A stretch of DNA of 64,000 bases from contig SVLH01000001.1 of assembly GCA_015068025.1 (NCBI GenBank), positions 1 to 64,000 of the forward strand, written 5' to 3'. Source of the DNA: Oscillospiraceae bacterium. GTDB taxonomy: Bacteria > Bacillota > Clostridia > Oscillospirales > Oscillospiraceae. The notes beneath the pieces are model-generated. The model had not been told where the DNA came from. It did not search any database and saw only the letters and a list, made by a program, of their open reading frames with translations. How positions within the stretch are numbered: the first letter of the stretch is position 1; every line of letters begins with the position of its first letter. Position numbers and translations under genes: made by a program. Positions 63,551 to 64,000 of this stretch are shown piece by piece.

Positions 63551-64000
63551 ATGCGGATCCTGTTTATGGGAACGCCGGACTTCGCCGTTGCATCTTTAAA
63601 GCGGCTCGTAGAGGACGGGCACGACATCTGCGGCGTTATCACCCAGCCCGACAAACCGAAAAATCGCGGACACAAAATGCAGCCAACCCCTGTAAAGGAA
63701 TATGCTTTGACACAGAATCTGGAGGTCTTTCAGCCGCTGAAAGCCCGTGACGGTGAAGCCATGGGCATTGTGGAGCAGCTGAAGCCGGAATTGATCGTGG
63801 TTGCCGCATACGGCAAGATCCTGCCTGAAGATCTGCTGAACTATCCCAAATACGGCTCCATCAATGTCCATTCATCCCTGCTGCCTGCCTATCGCGGCGC
63901 AGCACCCATCAACTGGGCCATCCTGGACGGCCTTGCCGAAACCGGCGTGACCATCATGTATATGGCCAAGGAACTGGATGCCGGTGATATCATTCACCAG
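63551..64000 (+). CDS. fmt: Methionyl-tRNA formyltransferase, 5' part
   Basis: Open from ATG 63551 to the window end (150 codons); not in the ORF track because it has no stop here. MRILFMGTPDFAVASLKRLVEDGHDI, ITQPDKPKNRG and NVHSSLLPAYRGAAPINWAIL are Fmt signatures, with the catalytic Asn/His region visible. It formylates initiator Met-tRNA. The C-terminal half lies beyond the window. Starts four bases after the def stop. Confidence 0.95.
   Translation, partial: MRILFMGTPDFAVASLKRLVEDGHDICGVITQPDKPKNRGHKMQPTPVKEYALTQNLEVFQPLKARDGEAMGIVEQLKPELIVVAAYGKILPEDLLNYPKYGSINVHSSLLPAYRGAAPINWAILDGLAETGVTIMYMAKELDAGDIIHQ

Overview
The window reads as a GC-rich chromosome segment (high-50s % G+C by eye, not computed) of an endospore-forming Bacillota of class Clostridia, most like the gut Oscillospiraceae group (Flavonifractor/Oscillibacter type). 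The evidence is a spoIIIA operon, sigG with an YlmC/YmxH gene, a GerW/YtfJ gene, an IspH-S1 fusion of the kind found in Clostridia, and a butyryl-CoA:acetate-type CoA-transferase. Genes are densely packed, mostly on the + strand, and often overlap by 1-17 bases. No rRNA, tRNA, CRISPR array or intact insertion sequence was seen.

Layout. 1-3242: a foreign-looking 5' edge joined to the tail of spoIIIAC, then spoIIIAD-AE-AF-AG-AH. 3250-6641: asp23-nusB-xseA-xseB-ispA. 6698-13727: a promoter, a ~660-nt structured non-coding region interpreted as an OLE RNA, its partner gene oapA, then dxs-tlyA-nadK-argR-recN. 13741-19638: pcrA, a convergent minus-strand trio (DNA glycosylase, HAD phosphatase, transglutaminase-like protein) and an EamA transporter. 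19688-23914: wecG-like glycosyltransferase-tmk, a tiny Cys-rich gene on the minus strand, mltG and a U32 peptidase. 23915-28256: DUF5662, a small Cys-motif membrane protein, a T-box with alaS, and a HIT protein. 28243-32502: a small XRE regulator with phased operators, comEC, holA and an RNase M5-like Toprim gene. 32501-34664: phased Spo0A-type boxes, a DUF6514-like gene and glnS. 34668-36417: thioesterase and sigG (minus strand), ylmC (plus strand). 36442-43922: rpsB-tsf, then site-2 protease-scpA-unknown-scpB-DUF2953-gerW-dacF-rluB. 43954-49478: an RpiR regulator, a flavoprotein, cmk-plsC-ispH/rpsA. 49487-54292: CoA-transferase, carD-ispD-ispF, and DUF3343 with a cysteine-desulfurase-like gene. 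54331-64000: cdaA-cdaR, rseC-like, DUF5685, a J-protein, yicC-remA-gmk-rpoZ-priA-def and fmt, which runs off the window.

How it works together. Much of the window is housekeeping: DNA repair and replication (recN, pcrA, holA, priA, xseAB), translation (alaS, glnS, rpsB, tsf, S1, def, fmt), chromosome segregation (scpAB) and the MEP isoprenoid route, whose genes dxs, ispD, ispF, ispH and ispA sit in three separate clusters. A sporulation layer overlies it: the SpoIIIA channel, SigG with a good SigF/SigG-type promoter, YlmC, GerW and the Spo0A-like boxes. The most notable element is the OLE RNA/oapA pair in the classic ispA-dxs position. Gene starts were chosen mainly from ribosome-binding-site spacing and are often TTG or GTG.
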